Assembly: GCA_949752795.1 (NCBI GenBank)
Contig: OX457072.1
Span: 1,550,001-1,614,000 of the forward strand
Reading direction: 5' to 3'
Length of the DNA stretch: 64,000 nucleotides
From: Hyperoodon ampullatus
Lineage: Eukaryota > Chordata > Mammalia > Artiodactyla > Ziphiidae
Shown here: positions 35,441 through 47,790 of the stretch, one piece after another
How positions within the stretch are numbered: the first letter of the stretch is position 1
How the letters are laid out: each line of letters opens with the position of its first letter
The notes under the pieces: model-generated
Seen by the model: the letters and a program-made list of their open reading frames with translations, nothing else
Database searches by the model: none
Told to the model about the DNA's origin: nothing
Position numbers and translations under genes: made by a program

Positions 35441-36389
35441 CATTACACAGAAGCCTGACGTTATGGGCCCTTCAAAGAGCTTTCAATTCAATTACATGGA
35501 TAAGATATGGAAACGCAAATATTCATATATACATACATACTTTTAAATAGGATTGTGGGGAAATAAATCATGCCTGCATTTCCCCATGAGCCTGTGAAAA
35601 GCCCTGGCCTCGTGAGCCATGGAAATATCTGATATAAAGTTAGGGAATATTTACTTTCACTTCTCAAGAAACATTCTCACCTACCATATGGATTAGATCT
35701 GTTGCCAGTTTTTTCTGTAATAATGGAGTTAAGTGCTCTGATGTAAAAGAAAAAAGAGGTTTCTCTCATTTCTCTCCCCAAAAGCCAACTGGATACATCC
35801 TCGAGTAGACATCATCCTAGGTAAGCTCCCAAGCCTTGTCTTTCTATGTATTTTCACATCAGGGAGGAATGAGACCAGGGAACTGGGAGGCATCGCCAGG
35901 TCTTTAGAGCCAGAGGCAAGGGGTTTACCTGGTCCTTTGAAAGCACATTTGCATCCTCAGATGGTAAGGTAAGAACCCAGGCTCCTTCCCTTCCAGTCTC
36001 AGTGGAGCAAAAGGGTTTTGTGTTTCCTCCCTCTCTCCTCTTGCGGCCTTGCCAGGTTGCTTTGGGCCCGGCCTTTCTGCTGCTGGGATTCCTCCACTGC
36101 TCTTTTCTGTCTCACGGTTCTGGAATCGCATGGGCTGCCACCATCTGGGGGCTTATTTCTTCCACTCACGTCTGTGAGGGAGCCTGGGAGTGTGGGGGGG
36201 ACTGAGGTCAAATGCCCGCTCGGTCCCTACCTCGAGGGAACGGATTCGGGTCATTTTGAGCCAGACTTCCAGACTCATCTTCCCTTCATACAACAGAAGA
36301 AGCATGGGTCCAGGGTGCACCGCAGTGCTGTCTGGCAGACCAGGGATTTAAAGTCCAAAGGAAGGGTTCAGTTTTACCATAAACATAAA
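35441..36389. other. Non-coding DNA, nothing recognised
   Basis: Overlapping ORFs at 35925-36506 on both strands have no domain and no splice support. Confidence 0.4.
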
Positions 36390-36510
36390 TGTGGTGTTAC
36401 ATTGGGCAATTGCTCTACCCTTGAGAGAGAGCCCGTTTCCTCATCTTCACAAGTAGAAAGTAACTCTTACGAGGTTCCATTCAGGTGGCGTTTGCACAGG
36501 GCCTGACCCA
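36390..36510 (+). mobile_element. MIR fragment
   Basis: 'ttgggcaattgctctaccctt', 'cccgtttcctcatcttcac' and 'gtttgcacagggcctgaccca' follow the MIR consensus order. Confidence 0.65.
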
Positions 36511-39500
36511 CAGCTGGCTCAAGCCTCCAGGGGCCTCGGCAGGATGAGCCAGCCCGGGTCGGCTTCCCAGCCTCTGTGGGCCAAGCCTCACAGTCTGAGC
36601 TTTGTGCTCCTGTTCCATCCACAGTCGAATACACACATGTGCGTGCACTTAGCACACACACCTCTTTTCTTCAACAGCCCTCCACTCAGAGCCAACCTGG
36701 AAGCTGCTCTGCTTCAGGATGGGCTTCACCCCCTCATGGGGATTCCCTCCTTCGCTGCCCTGCCAGCCACCGGGCAGCCAGGGATGGCCCTTCCCTTGGC
36801 GACAGGGCTCAAGGCCCCATCACGCTCAGCCCGCACGGATGGGAGCTGCATTTCTCCCTCGGGTCTTCTCAGCTAGGACCCCCAGGGGCAGGACTCTGCC
36901 CTCCACCAGGTGCCCCCCTGACCCCCTGTTCTATCCGGGCATGTAGAAGCCAATCAGTGTGCTAAGTGCAACTGCCTCGAAATGGCAGCCGAAGTCTACG
37001 TACTGCTTCTGAGACATGCTTTATTACTACTTTGAAGTGATATGAATTCTCAGAGCATCAGGCACATCCATGTTCTAAGGTCGGTTCAAAATTGCATTCC
37101 AGAATCAATATAAATGATCCTTGCGTTTGGGGATGATCAGTAGTCTTCCCATTACTGAGATGAATAGATTTTATACTGCATTAACATCGTTTTCTGTGCA
37201 ATAGGCCGACCTAAGGGAGATTGACGAGCCCTGACTCTGAAACAGGTTCCCTGCCTTCATCTCTTGATCGTGTCCTGTTGGCACATTCATGTTTTTCTGC
37301 ATTTCCAGAGTGATTTTCTCTTGGCACCTACGATATTTTCCAGTACGTTAATAAGTGCTTAGTGACAGGATTTTAAGGAATATCAAGCAATTTAATCTTG
37401 TATTCCTTAAAAATTGACAAACTAGGCTTAATAAGAGAAAACCATACAATGAACTCGAAAGCCAACCATCAGTAATTGCTGGGCTGTAGGAGCTGCCACT
37501 TCCCTTCGGTTGCCTGGAGCCCTGATATTTGTGTGTAGTTAGAAGCCGTGCTTGTTTCCTCTTTTTTTGTTGTCTCAAGTATTTGCTTGGTCCCTTAAAA
37601 TCCAAAGCCCAGCTTATCCATACAAGCCTTTTCCAGCTGCCCTGACATAATGTGAAGCCTCTTTCAAGTATTCATTGTGTGCCCACCACGCAGCAGGCTC
37701 CGCCTGTGCTGGGGGTGGAGCTGCTATCCTGGCCAGCAGTGGGGGACCGTCCTCCTCTAGGGGCTATGGGCTAGTTTCAAAAGCACCTTGAACTTGATAG
37801 GAACAAAAGTTAGAGAAATCTTAAGAGTTGTCGCCCAAGCTGTGCTGCCAGTCATTTGCAGTTCGTTTGAGGGATGCTCATGCTCTTGTGTCAGCTTCCT
37901 GCTCAGTAGAGCAAGTTTTGTTCTGTTTTGTTTTAACCCCACTTACCTAATGAGGATAAAAGCAAAAGTCAAGACCATTTATCTCCACGTGTCTCCAGGA
38001 AACCCTCAAGCACAGTAGAAGGGAACCAGTTCCATGTTTGCCTTTGACACACTGAGAGAGAGAACGGCGTAAAGCCAGATGGGCGATTCCGGAGACAATT
38101 AGCCCACAACCCCAGTTCACATTTCAAGATTTCTGATGAGCTTTGCAATGATTTAGGGCTTAGGAAATGCTGACCCAGTAATACTCCGTTCAACTTTCCT
38201 AACTACTTCATTCTTTTAAGAATTCTCCCTGTAATGATTACGTGGATAATTGAAATCACTGTAATTACAAAATGACACTGCTGGAGGTGTAGAAAGAATG
38301 GTTTACTTCAGCAGTGTTGGGTTAATGCTATGTTATTTTTCACAGATTTCAAATTCAGTTAGTAAATTATAAAAATTACCAACTTCTATGAAGATACAGA
38401 AATGTTTTTTAAGCCTCGATTAGTTTTTTCAAGTTCAAACCATCAAGTGCGATAATAGAACATTTTCCTGCCAGACATTAGTATTTCCTATCATTGCACG
38501 TGAATTTGCACACAGTTGGACACCCTTTGTCTCTCAGTATTTAAGAGCTTTGTGTGCTGGTATTACGTGACCTCAGAAGTGCCTTCCCGCCACCCTCATC
38601 GGCCACCATCCACAGACACATCACCCCACGGAGCTGCCATGTCATGAACTTGATCTGTTCTGCCTTCTTTCCCGCTGCAGAAATGTTTCCCTTTCGCCTC
38701 TGCTGTCGTAACTGAGGCTGTCAGCTAGTTCCTTCCCTGGGTATGTGAATGTCAAGATTTCCCCAAATAGTCATGCCTTTCACCCTACTCTGTGCTCAGT
38801 CTTCATCTGAGTTCACCACCTTGATCCATGGAATCGCCCCTGCTGGACAGTGGCTCTGGGTTTCCCACTTTTCTACTCTATTCATACTCTCCGTTCTGGG
38901 GCCTGCTCTGCACCTGCTGGACTGGCCAGCATGCAGTTGACACCTGCACAGGGCTGGACCTTACACTGCTCTATGCATTCCGCTTTCTGGGTCTGCATGC
39001 TGTAACCTGCTGGCATTTCCGTGGTCCCCAATCCACTTGCTCTACATGTTATCACATGATAAAACCCTGGCTTAGTTCCAGTTTTTGCATCTCTGTTTCT
39101 CTTGTTGCTCCCAGTGTGATCATTTTTTTCAGGAAAGTTTGCTTTGAGCTAATCTTGCATCCGTGATAGTAATGTTTTCCAACCTCAGAGTGATTCTGTG
39201 AATCAGTCTAAAATACGACACAAATGTCTAAATGAAATATGAAAACAAATGTGTTCTAAATTAAATGTGTGAAAAAAAAGCCCAGAGTGGTCTGTCAACT
39301 TCTCCCATCCTAAACGCTTTTTAAAATATCTTTCAGCACCAAGGGAGTAAATTTTAAGGTAAAAAGCTTCAAAATTAAAGATTAAAAATCTTATTTCACA
39401 GTATTTTTCTAGTTCTTCCTATGGGCTTCTTTCAGTCCTTGGTCCCAATTGAAGCCTCTGGTCTTTCCTTGTCTTACTTCTGCTCCGTCCTCTGTGATGC

Positions 39501-40017
39501 TTTTTTCTCTCATTGTACATGAATGTGTTGTAGATTTTTCTGACTATATTGTATTCATTTAATTCACTGAATGGTCATGTTAAAAAAATAAAACCAGACA
39601 ACTTTCCTAGAAATATAAGTCTTTGTGTAGAAGAGATGTTAGGATAAATTAATGATGATTCTAAATCTCAATGAATGTGATAATCAACAGCTATTACTGA
39701 CTAGTGTTACTACTCACGCAGACATGCTAAACACACACCCACACAGACAGACCATCAGCACTCCAAATCTTTCAGGGTTTCTTCCCATCACACTAACTAG
39801 GGCAACACACTTGGCAGTGATTTATATATACCAGGCAACCCATCATCATTTCCAAAATATCTACTACACAACCATATATAAATGTATATGTAATATAATT
39901 ATATATATATATATATATATACATGTTATGTATAATTACATATGTTTAATCCCAAACACTTGGATTGCTTAGCATCTACTTGGTAATTCAGTTTTCTATC
40001 AACATCTGGCAGATCAC
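36511..40017. other. Long non-coding stretch, nothing firmly recognised
   Basis: No exon, RNA gene or secure repeat. The GC-rich part at 36510-36950 holds overlapping ORFs in three frames, none with a domain. 37640-37760 may be an old L2/MIR-like piece. An (AT)n run is at about 39896-39920. Confidence 0.4.
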
Positions 40018-40343
40018 ATTTTTTTTTCTTTTTTCTTTTTTCTTTTTTTTCTCTTGGAGAAAAGTACTTATCAGTTTTATTATTACTATGATGGTACGTT
40101 TGTGATATCCTGGAAAGCACCTCTCTTAGGGGAGAGGTGACCTGGGTAAAGGGACACTGTTCCTCTGACCCTCTTCAATGTCTTGGATTTTTTTTCCCTC
40201 CAGCACTTTGTTGGGAACTTCTCCATTGAACCCCCAGACTTCCACAGAGGAACTCTCATCCATGGGTGTTTCTCAAACTTGGTGTTCTTTGGGGGAAAGA
40301 TGCTAGAAAACTCCTATTCTGCCATCTTTACAATGTGGCCCAG
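40018..40343 (-). mobile_element. LINE-1 5'-end fragment with a T-rich left border
   Basis: On the minus strand the element begins near 40343 ('agatggcagaatagga') and runs through an L1 5' UTR-like block ('ctccattgaacccccagacttc' and 'cactttgttgggaactt' on +). At 40018-40052 the plus strand is a nearly pure T tract with C interruptions, which would be an A-rich tail in the element's orientation. The element is thus only about 320 bases from a true 5' end to an A-like tail. No target-site duplication found. Confidence 0.6.
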
Positions 40344-40679
40344 CCTGTAAGCTCTTGAGTCAGGCTCTGCTTTCTGAGGTGAGAGCCAGGAGCCCGGGGC
40401 TAAGGTTCTTTATTATTCAGTGCTCAGGTGCTGCACTTTATTCATGGATCTTCTCAGGTCACTGGGTGGACAGTGACTCATTCCTGTTTATGCCATTTGG
40501 AGTTGGTCTAAGCAGAAGTGTGCCATATTCTGATTTGCATTTGTTACTATGTAAGACATATGTCATTCTCATCAACACTGTTGGACATCCACTGTGTGTG
40601 GGCACCCTAATTACCTCTTATATATTCTGACTAAACTCCCCCATCCTCCCAGGGGGGCGGGGGGTGGAGATCATCAACC

Positions 40680-40790
40680 TGAGATTATAGTGGATGAACA
40701 AACCTTAGGGAACTTAAATAATTTGACAGTTACTCGTAGACAGCAAGTGAGTGGCCTGAATTCAAACCTACATCCCCTTTGCTACAAAGT
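40680..40790 (-). mobile_element. MIR fragment, antisense
   Basis: 'gaacttaaataatttgacag', 'agcaagtgagtggcctgaattc' and 'aaacctacat' follow the antisense MIR order. Confidence 0.55.
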
Positions 40791-41184
40791 TAACATTTCC
40801 TTTCAAATATTATGTTTATACTTTGGCTTTCCAGTTATGAATGTGACATGTGTCTCCTATTTCACACAAACCTAACACTGTGCTTCAATAAATATTTAAG
40901 CCACAATAGGAGAAAGAGCTCATGTAGGTTTAATAATATTGAGTTCTATTTCAAATTTGGGCACAAAATTGAGGAATTTTAGAGAATGTATACCACTTTT
41001 CTGGACCTCCCTTTCCTCGGTAGTATTCGAGGAGGTTAGATTAAAGTGAAGGTCAAGGCTATGCTTGTTTTTAACATTTTATTATCTGTTAATCTGATTA
41101 GATACTTGATGGATTCATAAATTGAGATAATCTTTAAAGGTCTGATCACGAACCGGTTTGTGACATGTACGCACTGCTATGTTT

Positions 41185-41255
41185 AAAATGAATAACCAAC
41201 AAGGACTTACTGTATAGCATAGCGAACTCTGCTCAATATTATGTGAGATATTTAT
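41185..41255 (+). mobile_element. Cetartiodactyl L1 3' UTR fragment
   Basis: 'aataaccaacaaggacttac', then 'tgtatagcatag' and 'aactctgctcaatatt', is a phrase common in L1 3' ends of even-toed ungulates and whales. Only about 70 bases are clear. Confidence 0.6.
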
Positions 41256-41589
41256 TTTAATTATTATCATCATGCAATTATTGTTCCATGTTTTGAACAT
41301 TATATCTTGCACCTTTTAATAGTATTAATAAATAATAATATTCTTTTTTATAAAATGGAGCTGAATGCACGTGTTCCCTGCTGTGAGCCATGATTTTACA
41401 TATTAGTGTTAAAATACATAGCTTGTCAGGAGAAGAGCTATTTTGATGGTGAAGGACTCTGTGAAAGGGAAGTTGCCAGTGCTATTCTACCATATTTTGA
41501 CCACCTTTTAGATGCTCTAGACCTCTCTCTTTGATGCTAAAGCCATATATTTCCTTGGGCCAGTTTCATCATCTGTAGCCTTGCTAATA

Positions 41590-41690
41590 AGTGTGGTCCA
41601 AGAACCAAAGGGCCTTGACCGTCTCTTGGGAGCCTCACCTCCCCCCAAGGATGCGCTAACAGGATCCCAAGGCCATTCCTTTGCACAGTA
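41590..41690 (+). mobile_element. MER5-type DNA transposon fragment
   Basis: 'gtgtggtccaagaacc', 'cttgggagcctcacc' and 'gcgctaacaggatccc' follow the order of MER5 (hAT-Charlie) elements. Confidence 0.5.
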
Positions 41691-44600
41691 AATTTTGAGC
41701 TGCCTCTCTCTGAAGTACAACTCAACTGCTCTCCTAGGCCTCTTAATGAATGACGATTTCTTTTTTTTAAGTTTTGCCGTTTTCGAAAAATAATAGAACA
41801 TTTTTTTCCAATTTATGTCAGTCCCTGAATTTTCAATGGTAGCCATTAATATTGTTCCATTTCCCTCTTTAAATTCACAACAGGATTTATGTCAATAGTT
41901 GAAAAGGGAAAAGATAAATCACATGTCTGTTAAAATTTGTCATTATTGTTCAAACCAAGGGCTGGATATTAAAACCATGATGATGAAAGTATTGTTCTTA
42001 CTATAGAGAAATATGGTAATTGTTTTGAAATAACATGGTGACCAAATATTTTCCCTTCAATATCTAAACATTCAGTTAGTCAAAATATCAGAGTTGTTAT
42101 TTTTGGAGCGATAGAAAAAGATCTTAATAAGTAACTATGTCTAACAACATTATGTCAGCACTTTCAAATTTATTTAATTGTATTACTAGACTTCGGTGTA
42201 TTGTTAGCATTTTGTGTGGTCAGTGGCTTATCTTTTGTTCCGATTCCAAAGCCTCTGTGGATGGACAGTGTCGCTGCAATAAGGCGCACAAGGGGTTTGA
42301 TTTTCTGGCCCCTCTGTGAGGGCCTCTGCCTGGAACACTTCAGGCCCAAAGGGCGACAGGGACCAGAGCAATTACCCAGGGCAGTGGCCTTGCAGAGCTC
42401 TGGGCTTGGAGGAAGTGGCTTAATCTGATGGGGGAAGAAAGCAAACCTGGGGACGCAAGCCTGTCCCCTGCCCTGATCAATGGGGACTGGTCAGCACTTA
42501 TGTGTTTTTCATATTGGATTTTTATAGCATTTAGATGAAACAAAGCCTCCCGTGGCTCAGTAAATAAATACAGTTCCCTAGGTGATTTTATCTGTGTCTT
42601 AGATGGAAAACTGTTTTAGTTTGGAAACTTGGTTCCACACAAAGGAAAATATTTTCATGGTGAAGAGAAAAGGTCACAAGCTGAGATGCCTCAGGCACTG
42701 GGAGAGAACAGACATGTGAAGGAGAAGTGCATCCTCCATGAGGGAAACTGGTGAGCAATTAACTGAGGAGTAAGTGCCCTCCCAGGGTGAAATTTCAACA
42801 CACGCGCAAAGTATGTCTGCTGCCCAGATGGCCGCTGCTCGGTACTGAAGATCACTCACGCAGAAGTACTGGAAAATGTGGGGCAGATGCTGTGTTTTGA
42901 AGCACAGTCATTTCTGAAATGTGATGTATGCCAATGATAAAGTATGCTGCTTTCACCTCTGACTTCTGTGGGCTTGGAGCCTTGAATCTTCCTTTAATGT
43001 TACTGGGGCCATTTCAGGCAGGTGAGGGCAGAGCAGCTGGACCCAGGTGGGCTTGGGCTGACCTGGAGGCTGTCCAGGAGTGGGTGGGTCACAGGAGGGT
43101 CTGGATGACAAGCCCCAGAACTTTACAGCATCAAGCGTTTGTGCATCAAACAAACATAGCTTGAGGTGGCACCGCGGGCAGGAGGCGAGCGAGCGATGGG
43201 CAGTAAGTCAGAGAAGGAAGGAAGGTGGCTTGTGGGCGAGAGTGCCAGATATAACCCCAAGCACGGGCACCAGCCAGGTGGAAGCAGGAAGTCAGGACAC
43301 TAGCGGGAAAAGGGAGATGCTTGCATGTCACCAGGGGCGGGGCCAGCTTTCCAAGCCCAGCCTGCACTTGCTCAGGCCACTGTTCCCACCCAAGGGAGCC
43401 AAGGTACGATATACTGACAACACCCCCTTACGGTGTGATGGACAACTGGAGCTTCACGTTACTGTAACCTCGTGGATCCTGCACAGCCTCCACTTCATGT
43501 TCACAACAAGGTTGGCAATTAACAAAAATTGAGCCTTATTCTGGCAGTTGAGATTTGAGTGTTTACACGTCCTATACTGGATAGAATGATTCTCTACATC
43601 CTCCTCCTGAGTTTTCCTTGCAGCAGTAATAATATTTTTAACTTCATACTTATAATAGTTTATAAATTAAAAAAAAATACTTACACATATTGCATCTTGT
43701 TTGAACTGTACATCATCCCTAAGACAGAGGGTGTCAATGTATAGAACGATACTGAGACTCGGACCTTTTAAGTAAATTATTTAGCAAGAAAGTAATATGC
43801 CACTGTAGACAGGGAGCTCTCTGACCTGTAGCCTGATGCTTCCACACTGCACCTGTCTCATTCTGAATCTTCATCCAATTAGACACTTGTTTTTAATCTG
43901 CCTCCCTAAATCCCAGGGCTTCATTTTCATCTTTTTCATATATATAGAGAGAGAGGGAGAGAGAGAAGGAGACAGAGAGAGACAGAGACAGAGAGACCAA
44001 AAGAGAGACAGGAGTGTTTCCTCCTGAGTTGAAGAAGAATGTTACCTTACCGTGTATCTATTCACTTTCACCCTCTCTGGCAAGTTATATATGTTGATCA
44101 TTCTTCTGCACTCTTCACATACTGCATTTGGAATTTACTTCCTTTAATCTCATGCCTCAAAGCTAAAACTCCTACCTAGAACTGCTGAAGATGAGACTAG
44201 AGACAGTCTCACTGTGTATTGTACACACCTGTGCACGTGGAGGAAAATTTTTGAAAGTAGCAACAAAATAATTGACTTCAAAAGAGATTTGTCACCGTAC
44301 CTTGAAAATCTGGCCATCAGATGCCTTGCTTCCGTTAAGACCTTGAATCTGGAGAGATCTCAATGGATCCTAACCCTTCCTTCATGAGCTAGTGCTGTGC
44401 CAGACAAGAAAGTGGCCAGTGAGGTAACCAGACCTGCCTTGGGGCTCCCCGTCCTGTCTGGGCAGCATGAATCCCATGGCTGCATGGTACAGGTGCCTTT
44501 GTCAGACTCCTGAGCCAGCTGCATAGGACGTCCACGTGGAATGGACCCGGCACTTGCGGAATTCAGGAGCTGAGGATACAGAGAGGGTGGATGAGTTAGA

Positions 44601-44706
44601 GGTTTGATATAAAGCCACGTGGCTGAAGTGTTTGAGTGGTAAAATCTAAGCACTGTGAAGCCAGCATCTTTATTAATCAAAACTTTGGGGGAAAATGGAA
44701 GAAAAA
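41691..44706. other. Long non-coding stretch, nothing firmly recognised
   Basis: No supported exon. A (GA)n-rich microsatellite lies at 43947-44010. The ORF at 43080-43532 (150 codons) is without domain or splice support. Confidence 0.4.
43947..44010 (+). repeat. GA-rich microsatellite
   Basis: Runs of GA with GGGA and GACA variants, almost pure purine except scattered C. Confidence 0.9.
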
Positions 44707-44923
44707 GGGGCTTCCCTGGTGGCGCAGTGGTTGAGAGTCTGCCTGCCGATGCAGGGGACACGGGTTCGTGCCCTGGTCCGGGAAGATCCCACATGCCGTG
44801 GAGCAGCTGGGCCCGTGAGCCTTGGCCGCTGAGCCTGTGCGTCCGGAGCCTGTGCTCTGCAACGGGAGAGGCCACAGCAGTGAGAGGCCCGTGTACCGCA
44901 AAAAAAAAAAAAAAAAAAAAAAT
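44707..44923 (+). mobile_element. Cetacean tRNA-derived SINE, young-looking copy
   Basis: Starts ggggcttccctgg. An A box, tggcgcagtgg (44720-44730), fits the Pol III consensus exactly. The B box ggttcgtgccc (44763-44773) differs from GGTTCGANNCC at one position. The body ends in an uninterrupted run of about 23 A (44900-44922). Flanked by tggaagaaaaa at 44696-44706 and 44924-44934. SINEs of this kind are transcribed by RNA polymerase III and moved by L1 proteins. The clean tail and perfect duplication point to a recent insertion. ORFs across it on both strands are artefacts. Confidence 0.93.
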
Positions 44924-44935
44924 TGGAAGAAAAAA

Positions 44936-46229
44936 TATTGATTGTGTAGCAACATGAATATTGACACCCACTTATATACCCTTTCCTGGTTTATTTCTGT
45001 GCACAGTGACAAGGCTTTACAACTTTGTACATAATTTCACGTATTTTATCCATTTTCTAGATTTGGAGGAGGAGACAATTTTTGCAAAATAGGCATTCCA
45101 GAAATTTTTGGAGGGCTCCCTCTGGCACATATGTCTCTTTCAACATCCTGTTTGTTTCATTTCTGATTTGGTATTTCTGATTTCTGATTTCATTTCATTT
45201 CTGATTTTTCTCATTTGCTGTGGTATTCATAAATTTCCAGAATTCTTTCTTTTTTTCTAAGTATTAAGTGTTGAAAAATACTTTCTTCTCTTTTTCGTGG
45301 AGTATTATCAAAACTCTATAATTAAAAATAAATATTCGCTCAGAAATATAAAAATCTAGCTAAATAGATTGGGTGAAAATGAGTTAGCACTAAAAAAAAA
45401 ATGACTTAAACACCTGACGTAATTGCCTAAATACACATTTAAGTGCTGTAAAATCAAAGGAGACATTTAGAGTCCCTGTAAGTTATCAAAACATCAATAA
45501 GAGATTGGAGTTGTTTCATTTAAAAAAAAATCTCAGAGAGAGACAGAAAATTCCAAAACTTCTTGACAACTTTGCACACAAGCAGAGTAAGCATAGCTGA
45601 CCAAAACTGATAGAACATTTAGGGAAAAAATAATTATATATATATGCTAAAAAGTGCAAAAACTGCCCTCCATAATCTCAAGGCCTGCAAAAAATGGCCT
45701 TAAAAGGAGGTCTCTTTCTAAGGGGACAGAGCAAGCGGGGACAGGAGAGTTCTCAGCTGAGGGCTGGGGGCTAGCTGCTGGCCCCTCCACTGGGACACCC
45801 ATGTCAGCTCGGCACAGGCTGCCCCTGGAGGGCTGCTTTCCCTGTCCCTGTGTTGCTGCGTGTGGCAATGTGATGAGAAGGATGAAATGTGATGGACATG
45901 CTGTGCTCAATTCCCATTCTAACTTATGTTAGATCACAAGGGGATACAAGAAGGAAAAATAAAGATTTCCATCATCATATTTATAATAAAATAAGGAAGA
46001 AATCCTCATACAATTACAGTTCTCATTTCTACAGCTGGACACATGGTTGTAACTGGTATTGAAAACTACCTTCTACTACCTTTGCCCTCAGCAAGCACCT
46101 CAGCTAGTCATGGTTCTGTTTAAGGTGGATGGTTAGCATAATTTTGACTGGATAAGTGTAATTGTGGTGCTTCCTAGCAATGGAATTTTATCCCGATAAA
46201 AATAAATGACCTTTGAGCCATGAAATTAC
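44936..46229. other. Non-coding DNA, nothing firmly recognised
   Basis: 45160-45210 repeats a 'tttctgattt' unit several times. No supported gene. Confidence 0.45.
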
Positions 46230-46550
46230 ATGGGTACACCTTAAATGCATATTTCTAAATTTTAAAAGACAGTCTTAAAAGACTCTGTCCTGTATGATGC
46301 CAATTATATGACATTCTGGAAAAATCACAACTATAGAGATAGTAAAAAGATCATTGGTTGACCAGGGGTTCACAGGGAGGGAAGGAGGGCTGCAGAGGTG
46401 GAGCACAGGGGACTCTTCAGGTCTGTGAAGTGGTCTGTATGATGCTGTAGTGGTGGATGCATGACACTATGCATTTGTCAAATCCCGTGGAAGTTTAAAG
46501 TGCAGAGTCAACTTGATGTATGAAAATACAAAAAAATTCTTAGGGGGTCA
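46230..46550 (+). mobile_element. L1M-type ORF2 end / 3' UTR fragment
   Basis: 'gccaattatatgacattctgg', 'tgaccaggggttcacaggga' and 'ggatgcatgacactatgcattt' follow an L1M 3' region in plus orientation. Confidence 0.6.
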
Positions 46551-47099
46551 GGAGACCCTATTATGGCAAAGAGTCTAACTGTAATACAAGGTCTGAAATA
46601 ATCTCACTGAAATGGGGGAGGAGAAAAGGGGTTCACACTCATCATTTTGGAAATGAGTGCAGCTTGTAATATTAAAGGCAACATAAACTGTGCTCTAGTG
46701 GATAAAATTGTTTCCCACATGGATATGTGTTAACAGTTCCTGTGTGGCTGTCCCTGTACGCTGGGGCTGAACAACTAGGTAAGTGAATGGTGGGTCCCTG
46801 CAGGAGTGGGAATCTACCAACAGACAAGGGGAGAAATTAGGAAGGTCCATGTAGTCATGTGTTAGGGACGCAAACATCACTAAGAGCTCACGGTTAGCTT
46901 AACAAAGATACAGATGCTTATGCATGGAAATCTTTATAAATGTGTGCATTCCAACATGGGTTATCATATGCACATATATTCCTTGCTCTGTCAGCTGAGA
47001 GGTCCTAAGTAAATGATTGGATAAACAAATAAATGGGGAAGAATAGATGTATCTCCTGTCTAGAGCAATTCCAAATAATCCCTGTAGATATTCAACCCT

Positions 47100-47790
47100 C
47101 AAGGAGGAGAAGCATAATTCCCCACCCTTTAAGCGTGGGCTGCTTGTAGTGACTTGTCTCTAGAGAGTGCAGTGTGGAGAGTGGGACCAAGAGGAGCTTA
47201 TGGTGAGAGACCTGATAGACGTCATCTCAGCCAGACCATCAAGGTCAGCCTCAGCAGCAGGGATAAGGCATGCTGACTGTGATTCTCTGACGTGAGGTGG
47301 TAAAGTGGCATTTATCTCTGGTCTTCCTCTCCAAAACCCACGACCCCACTGCAGTCATGAGAAAAACGTCAGAATAATCCCAATGGAAGAACATTCTACA
47401 AATTACCAACGATCCTCAAAACTGCCAGAGTCATTAAAAAAAGGAAAGTCTGAGAAATTGTCATAGCCAAGAGGAGCATGATGAGACACAGTGATTAAAT
47501 ATAATGTTGCATCTGGGATGGGATCCTGGAAACTATAGAGGACACTGGGGGGTAAAAACAAGGAACTTTCAAAGAAGTAGGGCCTTAACAATAAGATCAC
47601 AGTACTGGTTCATTAGCTGTAGCAATGTTATACACCACGTGCCATACTAAGGCATGGTGTGCATAAATGTAAGATGTGAATAATAGAGGGAAAGGTGTGT
47701 GGGGTATGTGGGAGCCCTCTGTGCTGTTTTCACAATATTTCTGTAAATCTAAAACCACTCTAATGTAAAACTTTGTACAGAAAAGGTCTC
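47100..47790 (+). mobile_element. L1M-type 3' UTR
   Basis: A long collinear match to a common old repeat 3' end: 'ataattccccaccctttaagc', 'tggtcttcctctccaaaaccc', 'gagaaaaacgtcagaa', 'gggatgggatcctgga', 'ggttcattagctgtagcaatg' and 'tctgtaaatctaaaacca'. Assigned to L1M from recollection. Confidence 0.65.

Noticed and set aside
36018..36506. 162-codon plus-strand ORF
   Set aside because: Ends in a MIR fragment, overlaps ORFs in other frames and has no recognisable motif or splice structure.
43080..43532. 150-codon plus-strand ORF
   Set aside because: No domain, no splice support; chance ORF in a GC-richer patch.
44360..44971. 203-codon minus-strand ORF
   Set aside because: Runs antisense across the SINE and its A-tail; no domain, and similar readings arise from any copy of this SINE.
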